Source: Sphingobium sp.
Lineage (GTDB): Bacteria > Pseudomonadota > Alphaproteobacteria > Sphingomonadales > Sphingomonadaceae
DNA: 13,920 nucleotides
Assembly: GCA_030148625.1 (NCBI GenBank)
Contig: JASBTC010000253.1
Coordinates: 1-13,920, forward strand
Direction: 5' to 3'
Shown here: one piece after another, positions 1-6,782 of the stretch
Layout: the number at the start of each line of letters is the position of its first letter
How positions within the stretch are numbered: the stretch's first letter is position 1
The notes under the pieces: model-generated
Told to the model about the DNA's origin: nothing
Seen by the model: only the letters and a program-made list of their open reading frames with translations
Database searches by the model: none
Made by a program: the position numbers and the translations under genes

Positions 1-74
1 GGAGCTGGCCTGAAACGGACGGATCGCGCGATGGCCGGACGGAGATCAAGAGTCCCCTGTGACGAGGCAAAGCG

Positions 75-776
75 TTGACCGCAAACCTGCGCGCGATAGG
101 CGGAGAGCGGAACCAGGGCAGAAGCAATTCCGACGAGTTGCATCTGCTGGTGATCGATCCGCGGTCCCTCACCCGCGACTGTCTTGTGGCAGCGCTGGAG
201 AGTGCGCCCGGTATTGCCTCGGTCACAAGCGCCGGAAGCATTGACGAGGCCGCGACGGCCCTGGCCGGGATCGAAGGACGCAGCGCGGCACTGCTGAACC
301 TTGCTTCCGACGCCTTCGACCATTCCACACTCTCGCATATGATCGCACCGCTGCGCGACCGCGCGCCAGGTGGCATCCTGATCCTCACCAGCCATGTCGA
401 TGCAGAGCATGCCCGCGCCGCCCTGCGCCTGGGGATCGCGGGCCTGCTCAGCACCGAAATGTCGTTCGACCTGACCATCGATGCGATCCGGATCGTCAGC
501 CGCGGCTGGATCACCTATCCCCGTTCGGTACTCGACCCGCCGGTCATGGAAGCGATCGCACGATCGTCCCGCACGCACCGCAGCCATGACGAGATGCTCA
601 CCGGACGCCAGCGCCAGGTTCTGGACGGGCTCTCCCGTGGAATGACAAACCGGCAGATCGCCAAGAGCCTGATGGTCACCGAACGCACGGTAAAAGCGCA
701 TGTGAAGGAGCTCATGCGCCGACTCGGTGCGAGTAACCGGACGCAGGTCGTCGCAATCGCCAGCGCCTATCCCTAG
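75..776 (+). CDS. LuxR/NarL-type transcriptional regulator with degenerate receiver
   Basis: A 233-residue two-domain protein. Residues about 22-140 have the receiver fold pattern, and residues about 173-232 form a clear LuxR/GerE helix-turn-helix (LTGRQRQVLDGLSRG, then MTNRQIAKSLMVTERTVKAHV). In the receiver, the strand that normally ends in the phosphorylated Asp reads AALLNL, so Asn75 sits where Asp is expected, and the acidic pocket is reduced to a single Asp (VIDPRS). Classical phosphorylation is therefore unlikely (inference); control may be by a ligand, by dimerisation or by expression level. The start is TTG at 75, preceded by AGG at 65-67 with a 7-base gap. It is followed by a 290-bp intergenic region with a perfect palindrome and then a lyase-like gene on the same strand, so it could regulate that gene, but the target is unknown. 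The family call is firm; the role is not. Confidence 0.88.
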   Translation: MTANLRAIGGERNQGRSNSDELHLLVIDPRSLTRDCLVAALESAPGIASVTSAGSIDEAATALAGIEGRSAALLNLASDAFDHSTLSHMIAPLRDRAPGGILILTSHVDAEHARAALRLGIAGLLSTEMSFDLTIDAIRIVSRGWITYPRSVLDPPVMEAIARSSRTHRSHDEMLTGRQRQVLDGLSRGMTNRQIAKSLMVTERTVKAHVKELMRRLGASNRTQVVAIASAYP

Positions 777-810
777 TCAGAACCGTCCAACCCAACAGCA
801 TCTTCTACGA

Positions 811-844
811 TATTGTACCAATGGACATGTCCATTGGTACAATA
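811..844. promoter_or_regulatory. Perfect 34-bp palindrome, probable operator
   Basis: Two 17-base arms (TATTGTACCAATGGACA and its exact complement) abut with no spacer; the centre is ACATGT. It begins 34 bases after the stop of the LuxR-type gene and ends 222 bases before the lyase-like gene. Each arm contains ATTGTACCAAT, itself close to palindromic, so the site could hold two dimers. The GTAC core resembles GntR-family operators in general form (known pattern, weak match). As RNA it would form a long stem, but no strong T-run follows, so a terminator is less likely. The palindrome is seen directly; its role is inferred. Confidence 0.6.
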
Positions 845-948
845 GTTTCTATCTAACTACCCACGACTGAGCTGAATAGAGGCAAATCCGGGCTAGGATT
901 CATTTTTTTTAAATCGATATCACGTTAGACGACGGCGAAATTGACCAC

Positions 949-968
949 ATCTTTCATAGACGAAAGAT
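949..968. repeat. Inverted repeat, 7-bp arms
   Basis: Arms ATCTTTC and GAAAGAT are separated by six bases (ATAGAC). A TTGACC hexamer at 941-946 just upstream resembles a -35 element, and the repeat would then cover the spacer and -10 area. No convincing -10 was found, so this is only a possible operator. Confidence 0.35.
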
Positions 969-1002
969 TTACAGAACAGAGGGTCGCAACATCATGTTTA
1001 AA

Positions 1003-1023
1003 TTGAATACTTATAGTATTCAA
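1003..1023. promoter_or_regulatory. Inverted repeat with TATAGT core, candidate operator/promoter
   Basis: Arms TTGAATACT and AGTATTCAA are exact complements separated by TAT. The hexamer TATAGT at 1012-1017 inside it is a good -10 match, but no matching -35 lies 16-18 bases upstream. The site is 43 bases before the lyase-like start codon, a plausible place for a regulator to bind. The symmetry is seen directly; the function is inferred. Confidence 0.4.
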
Positions 1024-1034
1024 AAGACTGATTC

Positions 1035-1061
1035 GCGCCCTCGCCAGTAAACAAGGGGCGC
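1035..1061 (+). promoter_or_regulatory. Hairpin overlapping the Shine-Dalgarno of the lyase gene
   Basis: GCGCCC at 1035-1040 can pair with GGGCGC at 1056-1061 across a 15-base loop, with one extra T-G pair possible inside. The Shine-Dalgarno AAGGGG (1053-1058, 8 bases before the ATG at 1067) lies partly within the stem. Folding would hide the ribosome-binding site, so translation could be structure-controlled. The stem is short and the idea is untested. Confidence 0.3.
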
Positions 1062-1066
1062 AAACC

Positions 1067-3091
1067 ATGGATTTCATCTCCAAGCGTGGAGCGGGGCTGG
1101 GCGCGGTGGCTGTCATTGCATTGGCAGCCACCGCGATGGTCGCTGCCCGCGCTAACCCGATTACGCTGGGCGCAGGCGTGGAACTGACCGCGAAATTCCG
1201 TGTGATGGGAAGCGATCTTCAAACGGGCGTCGGCATGCAGCAGGGCGGCGCGGTCGGCACGGTCGTGGAGGGGCCAGTCCTCCGCCTCGGAAAGCGCTGG
1301 TGGCGGGTTGATTTCGGTCAGGGAGTCGATGGCTGGGTGAACGAGTCGCTTTTGCGGACCACCGGCGGGATCATCATCACGCCGCCGAGCCCCACGCCGA
1401 CGCCAACGCCGTTACCTCCAATCGTCACCCCGACCCCCACGCCGCCGCCTTCGGCGGGCGCCGCTGCGGCCTTCGCAAACCCCGACAATGGCGCCATTCC
1501 AGACCGGGCGCGCCACCCCCTCGCCTTCCCGACCGCGACCGGATTCGGAAAGAAAACCAGCGTCCGCAGCACCAATGCGGTCGTGTACAAGATCAATACG
1601 CTGGACGACGTCGCCAATCCGAACGACGGCAAGATCAGCTACCGGGAGTGCGCGCTCGCACTACCGGTAACCAGCCCTTACAACATTCCGGCCAATCGCC
1701 CGCGCTACTGCGTCTTCGACGTCGCGGGCGCGATCGTTCTGCAGTCGTCGGCATTCATCACCCAGCCGCAGATCTACATTGCCGGGCAGACCTCGCCGGG
1801 CGGGATCGAGTTCAGGCTCGGCGACAAGTACAACCCGGTGGATTCGCTGATCGACACGCGCCACGGCGGCAACAACATGATCCTGCGGCATGTGCGCACG
1901 CGCACCGGCCCGCATGTCGGCCGCAGGTCGGAGAATGGCGACCCGATCCGCATGTCCGGCACCCGGAACCAGATCATCGATCACGTCTCGACCATGTTCG
2001 GGACCGACGAAAGCCTCGACATGGCGTGCATCGACTGCACGGTCCAATGGTCGATCATCGGGCCGAACATCTGCCGCAACGCCGGGCACACGTCTGCCCT
2101 GCACTGCAAGACCTTCTTCCTGAAGCCTGCATCGCGCGTGACGATCGCGCACAATCTCTCGCAGCATGGCGAACAGCGCGGCATCAACATCGCCGTCGGA
2201 ACCAACCCCGCCACCGCCGGCGCCACCGGCCAGGTGGATGTGGTCAACAATGTCCTCTACCACTTCATTGCGGAGGCGGGACTTGTCTCCAACCAGTTCG
2301 GCAGCGTCTATGCCAACTATGTCAACAACGCCTATCTCCGCGGGCCGCGATACAATGCCAGCGATGGCAACTACCTGATCGGCCTTTATGGCAACGGCGC
2401 CCGCTTGCCGTTCGGCTTCAACATCCATTCCGCGGGCAACGTGACGCCGCGCACCCGCATCGCCGGTCAGTTCGGATCGACGACGACCGACCCGTTCCAG
2501 AACACCGCGGGCTTCATTGCGCACGTGACCGCAAGCTCGATCTGCGGCGTCACCAGCACCGGAGCGCAGGATTGCAGCCGCACCGGCCTCGCCACGGTGC
2601 AGAATTCCGCCTTTGCGCTGATGCCCGGCACCACCGAACCTTCGTTCGATCCGACGCGCATCGCGACGGCCCAGCAGGCGCTCCTCGATGTGCTCACCTT
2701 CGCCGGCGCCGACCTTTGCCGTGATGGCATCTGCCGCGACAATGTCGATCAGATGTATGTGGAGGATGTGCGCAGCTGTGACACCGCGCCCTATCTCTTC
2801 GCGTCGAACTGGCCGTCGTCGGTCGCGGAGGCGGGCGGCTGGGCGAACCTGACGCAGGGGGCCGCCAAGACCGACAGCGACAATGACGGCATGCCCGACG
2901 ATTGGGAGCGCCGCTTCACCAACACCAACCCCAATGTCTGGGATGCGAATGCCGATGCCGATGGCGACGGCTACCCCAATATCGAGGAGTATCTGAACGC
3001 GCTGGCCCAGGACGATGTGCGCTACTACGGCATGGTCGGCTCCGGAACGGGACGCGTACCGGCCTATAATTGCGGAAGGCCGATGTTCTGA
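1067..3091 (+). CDS. Secreted SH3-domain pectate-lyase-like protein
   Basis: A 674-residue exported protein. Residues 1-29 form a signal peptide (KR, hydrophobic stretch, AARA). Residues about 32-98 resemble a bacterial SH3-like domain (KRWWRVDF, DGWVNESLL). A Pro/Thr-rich linker (about 104-130, TPTPTP repeats) leads to a right-handed beta-helix resembling polysaccharide lyase family 1: CVFDVAGAIVLQS, YIAGQTSPGGIEF, NQIIDHVSTM and DCTVQWSIIGPN. The C-terminus carries Asp-rich calcium-binding-type motifs (DSDNDGMPDDWE from 603; DADGDGYPNIEEYLN ending at 644), common at the end of bacterial pectate lyases. Expected role: beta-elimination of uronate polysaccharide in the periplasm or outside; the substrate is not provable here. 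The start at 1067 has AAGGGG 8 bases upstream. A close paralogue with a different N-terminus begins at 11910. The catalytic residues were not assigned with certainty. Confidence 0.85.
   Translation: MDFISKRGAGLGAVAVIALAATAMVAARANPITLGAGVELTAKFRVMGSDLQTGVGMQQGGAVGTVVEGPVLRLGKRWWRVDFGQGVDGWVNESLLRTTGGIIITPPSPTPTPTPLPPIVTPTPTPPPSAGAAAAFANPDNGAIPDRARHPLAFPTATGFGKKTSVRSTNAVVYKINTLDDVANPNDGKISYRECALALPVTSPYNIPANRPRYCVFDVAGAIVLQSSAFITQPQIYIAGQTSPGGIEFRLGDKYNPVDSLIDTRHGGNNMILRHVRTRTGPHVGRRSENGDPIRMSGTRNQIIDHVSTMFGTDESLDMACIDCTVQWSIIGPNICRNAGHTSALHCKTFFLKPASRVTIAHNLSQHGEQRGINIAVGTNPATAGATGQVDVVNNVLYHFIAEAGLVSNQFGSVYANYVNNAYLRGPRYNASDGNYLIGLYGNGARLPFGFNIHSAGNVTPRTRIAGQFGSTTTDPFQNTAGFIAHVTASSICGVTSTGAQDCSRTGLATVQNSAFALMPGTTEPSFDPTRIATAQQALLDVLTFAGADLCRDGICRDNVDQMYVEDVRSCDTAPYLFASNWPSSVAEAGGWANLTQGAAKTDSDNDGMPDDWERRFTNTNPNVWDANADADGDGYPNIEEYLNALAQDDVRYYGMVGSGTGRVPAYNCGRPMF
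2838..3024 (+). repeat. Direct repeat copy A (3' end of first lyase gene)
   Basis: These 187 bases align without gaps to 13711-13897, with four mismatches by hand count (about 98% identity). The 100 bases just upstream match the other copy at only about 79%. The segment encodes the calcium-binding-type tail. The sharp step, including identity at synonymous sites, suggests gene conversion between the paralogues. Confidence 0.85.
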
Positions 3092-3097
3092 TGTGCG

Positions 3098-3124
3098 CCG
3101 GGGCGCTATCGACGGGCGCCCCGG
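3098..3124 (+). terminator. GC-rich hairpin after the lyase gene, likely terminator
   Basis: A 9-bp stem (CCGGGGCGC with GCGCCCCGG) and a 9-base loop begin 7 bases after the TGA of the lyase-like gene. There is no T-run after it, so it is not a canonical intrinsic terminator, but position and stability fit transcript-end formation or 3' protection in a GC-rich bacterium. Confidence 0.5.
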
Positions 3125-3232
3125 ACCGTCTCGCCCGATCGAAGCCCGCATCCGCGCGGGAAGCTCGACGGTGCTTCTTCAGTCGACCAAGAACAATCAG
3201 CCGCTGTAGCGAATAGGATGCAACAGCAACAA

Positions 3233-3251
3233 GGATAGTACGGATTAGTAC
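3233..3251. repeat. Short tandem motif upstream of the Crp/Fnr gene
   Basis: GGATAGTAC (3233-3241) is followed directly by GGATTAGTAC (3242-3251), the same motif with one inserted T. It lies about 85 bases before the Crp/Fnr-family start in an AT-richer patch, and could be a binding site or part of the promoter. Nothing else clear was seen between 3125 and 3325. Confidence 0.25.
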
Positions 3252-3335
3252 TTATTAACAGCTTGGTAGCATTCGTTAAAATCCCGATCCTGTATCCGAT
3301 CGTTCAATGACGGCGATTTTGTATCGAAGGTGATC

Positions 3336-4139
3336 GTGCTCAACCCGCTCTTCTCCAAGCTCGATGGTAAGATGCCGCTGGGGCAGGAGGAAAGGGCAGC
3401 ACTTGCAGGGTTGATTCAGAGCAAGGCGCGCCGCCTTCCGGCGCGGCAGGACCTGTATGTCGAAGGCGACGCGATATCGCCGATCCGTATCATCCTCGAC
3501 GGCTGGGCCTGCCGATACGAACAGTTTGCCGATGGCCGGAGGCAGATCGTCGAGCTGTTTCTGCCCGGCGACATCATGGGTCAGGACTGCCAGTTCGTGG
3601 AGCGCCAGGACCATTCTGCCTGCTCGATCTCGGCGCTTTCCTATGCGCTGGTTCCTCGAAGCGAGCTCGACGCCGTGGCCCGGCAATTCCCGGCGATCGG
3701 ACAGGCCCTGCTCTGGGACGCCTCGGTCGCCGCGGCAATCCATCGGCAATGGATCCGCTCACTCGGAAGGCTCAGCGCAACCCAGCGGATCGCACATTTG
3801 TTCTGCGAACTGCTCTACCGCTCCGCGCGGGCAGGCCTGGCGCGCGGGACCACATTCGACATGCCGATGGGCCAGCGCGATCTTGGCGATGCGCGCGGTC
3901 TCAGTACCGTCCAGGTCAACCGCACGGTGCAATTGCTGCGATCGGCAGGTCTGCTCGAATGGCGGCGGCGGATCGTCGAGATTTCGGATCTGCCGCGCCT
4001 GACCCGCATTGCGATGTTCAGGCCCAACTATCTGGAACTGGCGCCGGACAGCGAATTGCTGATGTCGCGCTCCGACACCGGCCCTGAAATCGCCGCTCGC
4101 ACCGGCCCCGAGGATCGCGACCTCCCCCTGTTCAGATAG
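3336..4139 (+). CDS. Crp/Fnr-family transcriptional regulator
   Basis: A 267-residue protein. Residues about 25-125 form a cyclic-nucleotide-binding-like beta-roll ([20 protein letters not shown], then [12 protein letters not shown]); a dimerisation helix follows, then a Crp-type winged helix-turn-helix at about 145-215 ([28 protein letters not shown]). The N-terminal cysteine cluster of Fnr is absent, so an iron-sulfur oxygen sensor of that type is not supported. In the recognition helix, the positions of Fnr's E-x-x-S-R read V-Q-V-N-R, so a standard Fnr/FixK target site is not expected. GTG at 3336 was chosen because GAAGG at 3326-3330 is 5 bases upstream; GTG at 3330 would overlap that ribosome-binding site. 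The gene runs convergently into the epimerase and overlaps it by 8 bases. The effector is unknown; a FixK-like role downstream of the nearby FixLJ-like pair is conceivable but unproven. Confidence 0.88.
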   Translation: MLNPLFSKLDGKMPLGQEERAALAGLIQSKARRLPARQDLYVEGDAISPIRIILDGWACRYEQFADGRRQIVELFLPGDIMGQDCQFVERQDHSACSISALSYALVPRSELDAVARQFPAIGQALLWDASVAAAIHRQWIRSLGRLSATQRIAHLFCELLYRSARAGLARGTTFDMPMGQRDLGDARGLSTVQVNRTVQLLRSAGLLEWRRRIVEISDLPRLTRIAMFRPNYLELAPDSELLMSRSDTGPEIAARTGPEDRDLPLFR

Positions 4140-5193
4140 CCGCAACGACAGGCGCGGCTGAATGTATGCCGCCCGGCCTAGATATGCCGTTATAGTCGCA
4201 ATACCAATCGACAAAAGCGGCGACGCCGTCTGCGACGCCGGTCTTCGGAACATAGTCGGTCAACGCCCGCAAGAGCGAAGGATCCGCACAGGTGAGTGAT
4301 ACGTCGCCGGGCTGCATTGGCAGCATGTTCAGCCTCGCGCGCGTCCCTACACATGCCTCGATCGTCCGGATGAAATCCATGAGTTCGATCGGGCGTCCCC
4401 CCGCAATGTTCACGGTCCGGCAGGGTGCGACCGGCGATAGGCTGTCGATGACGCCTCTTTCCCGGATTCCCATACCCTGTACCGGCACCGCATCGATCAG
4501 CCTGACGATCGCCTCGACTAGATCGTCGATATAGGTGAAGTCACGCGCCATCCGGCCCTCGCCGTAGACATCGATCGAACGGCCCGCGAGGATGGCGCTG
4601 GTGAACTTGAACAGCGCCATGTCCGGCCGGCCCCATGGCCCGTACACGGTGAAGAAACGAAACAGCGTCGTCGGGATCGCGAACAGATGCGCATAGGCGT
4701 GCGCCATCGCCTCCATGCCCTTCTTGGTTGCGGCATAGAGGCTCAGCTGATGATCCGCGCGGTCGGTTTCACCGAACGGCATCGCCTCGTTCGCACCATA
4801 GACGGACGACGTTGATGCCATCAGCAGATGCTTTGGCTGTATCATCCGCGCCAGCTCAAGCACCGCTCCGGAGCCGGTCAGGTTGCTCGACACATAGGTT
4901 TCGGGTTCCTCGATCGAGTAGCGCACCCCGGCCTGCGCTGCCAAATGCACGATTACCTCGGGCACGCTCTTCTCGACCGCCCGCATCAGCGCGCGCCTAT
5001 CCTCCAGCGCACCCTCGATGAAATGATAGCCCGGGAATGCCTTGAGAATGGCGTTGCGTTTGCGCTTCAGCGCCGGGTCGTAATAGTTGGTGAGCGCATC
5101 GAAGCCGACCACGTTGTGACCGTCCTCAAGCAGTCGTCGCGCCAAGTGAAAACCGATGAAGCCGGCGCTGCCGGTGATCAGGAATTGAGTCAT
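4132..5193 (-). CDS. NAD-dependent UDP-glucuronate 4-epimerase-like protein
   Basis: A 353-residue extended short-chain dehydrogenase/reductase. The N-terminal Rossmann motif is TGSAGFIG (residues 7-14), followed by [16 protein letters not shown], typical of the CapI/LspL UDP-glucuronate epimerase group. The catalytic pair Tyr153/Lys157 is in YAATK, with the Ser/Thr patch ASTSSVYG before it; [19 protein letters not shown] and [16 protein letters not shown] are family signatures. Expected reaction: interconversion of UDP-glucuronate and UDP-galacturonate in the cytoplasm for polysaccharide synthesis. The start is ATG at 5193-5191, with GGAG 8 bases upstream; the frame stays open further upstream to 5844 but lacks family similarity there and runs through cysD. 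The gene is divergent from cysD. Galacturonate supply would fit the pectate-lyase-like neighbours. Exact substrate specificity cannot be read from sequence alone. Confidence 0.9.
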   Translation of the reverse strand: MTQFLITGSAGFIGFHLARRLLEDGHNVVGFDALTNYYDPALKRKRNAILKAFPGYHFIEGALEDRRALMRAVEKSVPEVIVHLAAQAGVRYSIEEPETYVSSNLTGSGAVLELARMIQPKHLLMASTSSVYGANEAMPFGETDRADHQLSLYAATKKGMEAMAHAYAHLFAIPTTLFRFFTVYGPWGRPDMALFKFTSAILAGRSIDVYGEGRMARDFTYIDDLVEAIVRLIDAVPVQGMGIRERGVIDSLSPVAPCRTVNIAGGRPIELMDFIRTIEACVGTRARLNMLPMQPGDVSLTCADPSLLRALTDYVPKTGVADGVAAFVDWYCDYNGISRPGGIHSAAPVVAAI

Positions 5194-5244
5194 CCCATCG
5201 ACTCCGATTGCCGCTCGATCGTGATTGATGGGTAGCGGATCGCA

Positions 5245-5262
5245 GCGCCCGCGTGCGGGCGC
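5245..5262. repeat. GC palindrome, 8-bp arms
   Basis: GCGCCCGC and GCGGGCGC are exact complements with GT between them. It lies 51 bases upstream of the epimerase start. It could be an operator or, in RNA, a hairpin in the epimerase leader. Confidence 0.4.
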
Positions 5263-5333
5263 ATTGGTGGAGGTGACTGACCCTTGTTGGGGATTGCACC
5301 GCGGCAGAGAGCGCAAGGCGCAGGTGAGGCGGG

Positions 5334-5347
5334 GTGCGTGCACGCAC
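5334..5347. repeat. 14-bp perfect palindrome
   Basis: GTGCGTG followed directly by CACGCAC. It sits near the middle of the divergent region, a plausible binding site for a regulator of one or both genes. A 14-base palindrome can occur by chance in GC-rich DNA. Confidence 0.3.
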
Positions 5348-5502
5348 ACGACCGGAAGACCTCCCGGCAAGTTGCGGCCGGGCCGTCTCGCTACTTCCGG
5401 GCTACCTCGCCTTCGCCGCCCCATCAGCGGGTGTTGCAATTTCCAGCGCCAACCGGAACCGCCATGCTGGCTGTCATCCGAGGCCGAGCAACGGAAGATA
5501 TC

Positions 5503-6423
5503 ATGCGTCCAACGCCGCCGCTTCTGCCAACGCTCTCGCATCTTGAGCGACTGGAAGCCGAGAGCATCAACATCCTGCGCGAGGTGGTCGCTCAGGCTGC
5601 GCGCCCTGTCATGCTCTATTCGGCGGGCAAGGATTCCGCCGTGATGCTGCATCTTGCCCGCAAGGCCTTCTACCCCGCCGCCCCGCCCTTTCCGCTCCTG
5701 CATGTGGATACGACTTGGAAGTTCCAGGCGATGTATGCCTACCGGGATCGCGCGGCCGCCGACGCCGGGATGAGGCTGATCGTCCACCGGAACCCGGAAG
5801 CGCTCGCGCGCGGGATCAATCCGTTCGATCACGGCGAACTCCACACCGAGATGTGGAAGACGCAGGGACTGAAGCAGGCCCTAGACGCATATGGTTTCGA
5901 CGCCGCGTTCGGCGGTGCCCGGCGCGATGAGGAGAAGAGCCGAGCCAAGGAGCGGATCTTCAGCTTCCGCGACCGGGATCACCGTTGGGATCCGCGCGAT
6001 CAGCGCCCCGAGCTGTGGAGGCTCTACAACGCCAGGATCGCGAGAGGCCAGAGCTTGCGGGTGTTCCCGCTGTCGAACTGGACCGAACTCGACATCTGGC
6101 AATACATCCAGGCGGAGCAGATCGAAATCGTGCCGCTCTACCTTGCGGCACCGCGGCCGACCGTCTTCCGCGATGGCCTCCTGCTGATGGTGGACGATGC
6201 CCGCTTTCCTCTCGCCGATCGAGAAGTGCCGGTGTCTCGTTCGATCCGCTTTCGCACCCTCGGCTGCTACCCGCTCACCGGCGCGGTGGAGAGTAGCGCG
6301 ACGACCCTGACGGACCTGATCGAGGAGACGTTGCTCGCCACGACCAGCGAGCGCCTTGGCCGGGCAATCGACCAGGAGCACGGCCTGAGCATGGAGCGCA
6401 AGAAACAGGAAGGGTATTTCTGA
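5503..6423 (+). CDS. cysD: Sulfate adenylyltransferase subunit 2 (ATP sulfurylase small subunit)
   Basis: A 306-residue PP-loop ATP pyrophosphatase; E. coli CysD is about 302. The PP-loop is SAGKDS (residues 40-45) within [20 protein letters not shown]; other family blocks are [57 protein letters not shown] and the C-terminal KKQEGYF. With the GTPase CysN it makes adenosine 5'-phosphosulfate from ATP and sulfate. ATG at 5503 was chosen because GGAAG at 5493-5497 lies 5 bases upstream and the length fits the family; ATG at 5464 is an alternative with a poorer ribosome-binding site. Its TGA shares a base with the ATG of cysNC (TGATG), indicating coupled translation. The gene looks intact, but its partner carries a nonsense codon. 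Sulfate activation could serve cysteine synthesis or polysaccharide sulfation; the neighbours favour the latter (inference). Confidence 0.95.
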   Translation: MRPTPPLLPTLSHLERLEAESINILREVVAQAARPVMLYSAGKDSAVMLHLARKAFYPAAPPFPLLHVDTTWKFQAMYAYRDRAAADAGMRLIVHRNPEALARGINPFDHGELHTEMWKTQGLKQALDAYGFDAAFGGARRDEEKSRAKERIFSFRDRDHRWDPRDQRPELWRLYNARIARGQSLRVFPLSNWTELDIWQYIQAEQIEIVPLYLAAPRPTVFRDGLLLMVDDARFPLADREVPVSRSIRFRTLGCYPLTGAVESSATTLTDLIEETLLATTSERLGRAIDQEHGLSMERKKQEGYF

Positions 6424-6707
6424 TGGCCGAGCCCTATCGGGTGATCGCGTCGAATCTGGAGGATTGCCTCGCCCAGCGCCACGAACCTTCGCTGCTGCGC
6501 TTTCTGACCTGCGGGTCGGTGGATGACGGAAAGTCCACGCTGATCGGCCGGCTGCTCTACGATGCAAGGCTACTGTTCGAGGATCAGCTCGCCGCCCTCG
6601 AAGCGGAGGCACCCGCCCCGGGGACGCAAGAGCGGCGGATCGACTTCGCCAGCCTGCTCGACGGTCTCGCCGCCGAGCGCGAGCAGGGCATCACGATCGA
6701 CGGCGCC

Positions 6708-6710
6708 TAG
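6708..6710 (+). other. In-frame amber codon in cysNC
   Basis: TAG replaces the expected Tyr codon in the conserved block before [10 protein letters not shown]. The reading frame is the same on both sides, so this is a point nonsense change and not a frameshift. Confidence 0.9.
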
Positions 6711-6782
6711 CGCTTCTTCGCGACCGAGAAACGCAAGTTCATCGTCGCCGACACGCCGGGGCATGAACAGTACACGCGGAAC

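Larger units (their letters stand above)
5194..5502. promoter_or_regulatory. Divergent control region between epimerase and cysD
   Basis: This 309-bp region lies between divergently transcribed genes and must hold both promoters. It contains two GC-rich palindromes, listed separately. No convincing -35/-10 pair and no recognisable riboswitch was found on either strand. The upstream extension of the cysD frame into it is not similar to the CysD family. Confidence 0.5.

Noticed and set aside
811..844. The 34-bp palindrome as a standard intrinsic terminator
   Set aside because: The stem is AT-rich, has no natural loop and no strong T-run follows, so an operator is the better reading, though termination is not excluded.
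1648..2724. Plus-strand 358-codon frame inside the first lyase gene
   Set aside because: The translation is rich in Arg, His and Pro with no family similarity; it is a shifted frame of the real gene.
1661..3151. Long open frame of 496 codons on the minus strand, antisense to the first lyase gene
   Set aside because: It has repetitive Arg/Val/Gly/Asp composition and no recognisable domain; it mirrors a GC-rich coding strand whose product is clearly a lyase-like protein.
5194..5502. SAM or other sulfur-related riboswitch before cysD
   Set aside because: Only simple GC-rich palindromes are visible; no conserved aptamer core was recognised.
4132..5844. 570-residue version of the epimerase
   Set aside because: The extra N-terminus runs through the divergent region and into cysD; the Rossmann motif starts right after ATG 5193, which has its own ribosome-binding site.
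5284..6423. 379-residue version of CysD
   Set aside because: The N-terminal extension has no CysD similarity, and the start at 5503 gives normal family length with a better ribosome-binding site.
6708..6710. TAG as a recoded or read-through codon
   Set aside because: No adjacent recoding structure was seen, the family has Tyr here, and one base change explains the stop; a mutation or sequencing error is simpler.
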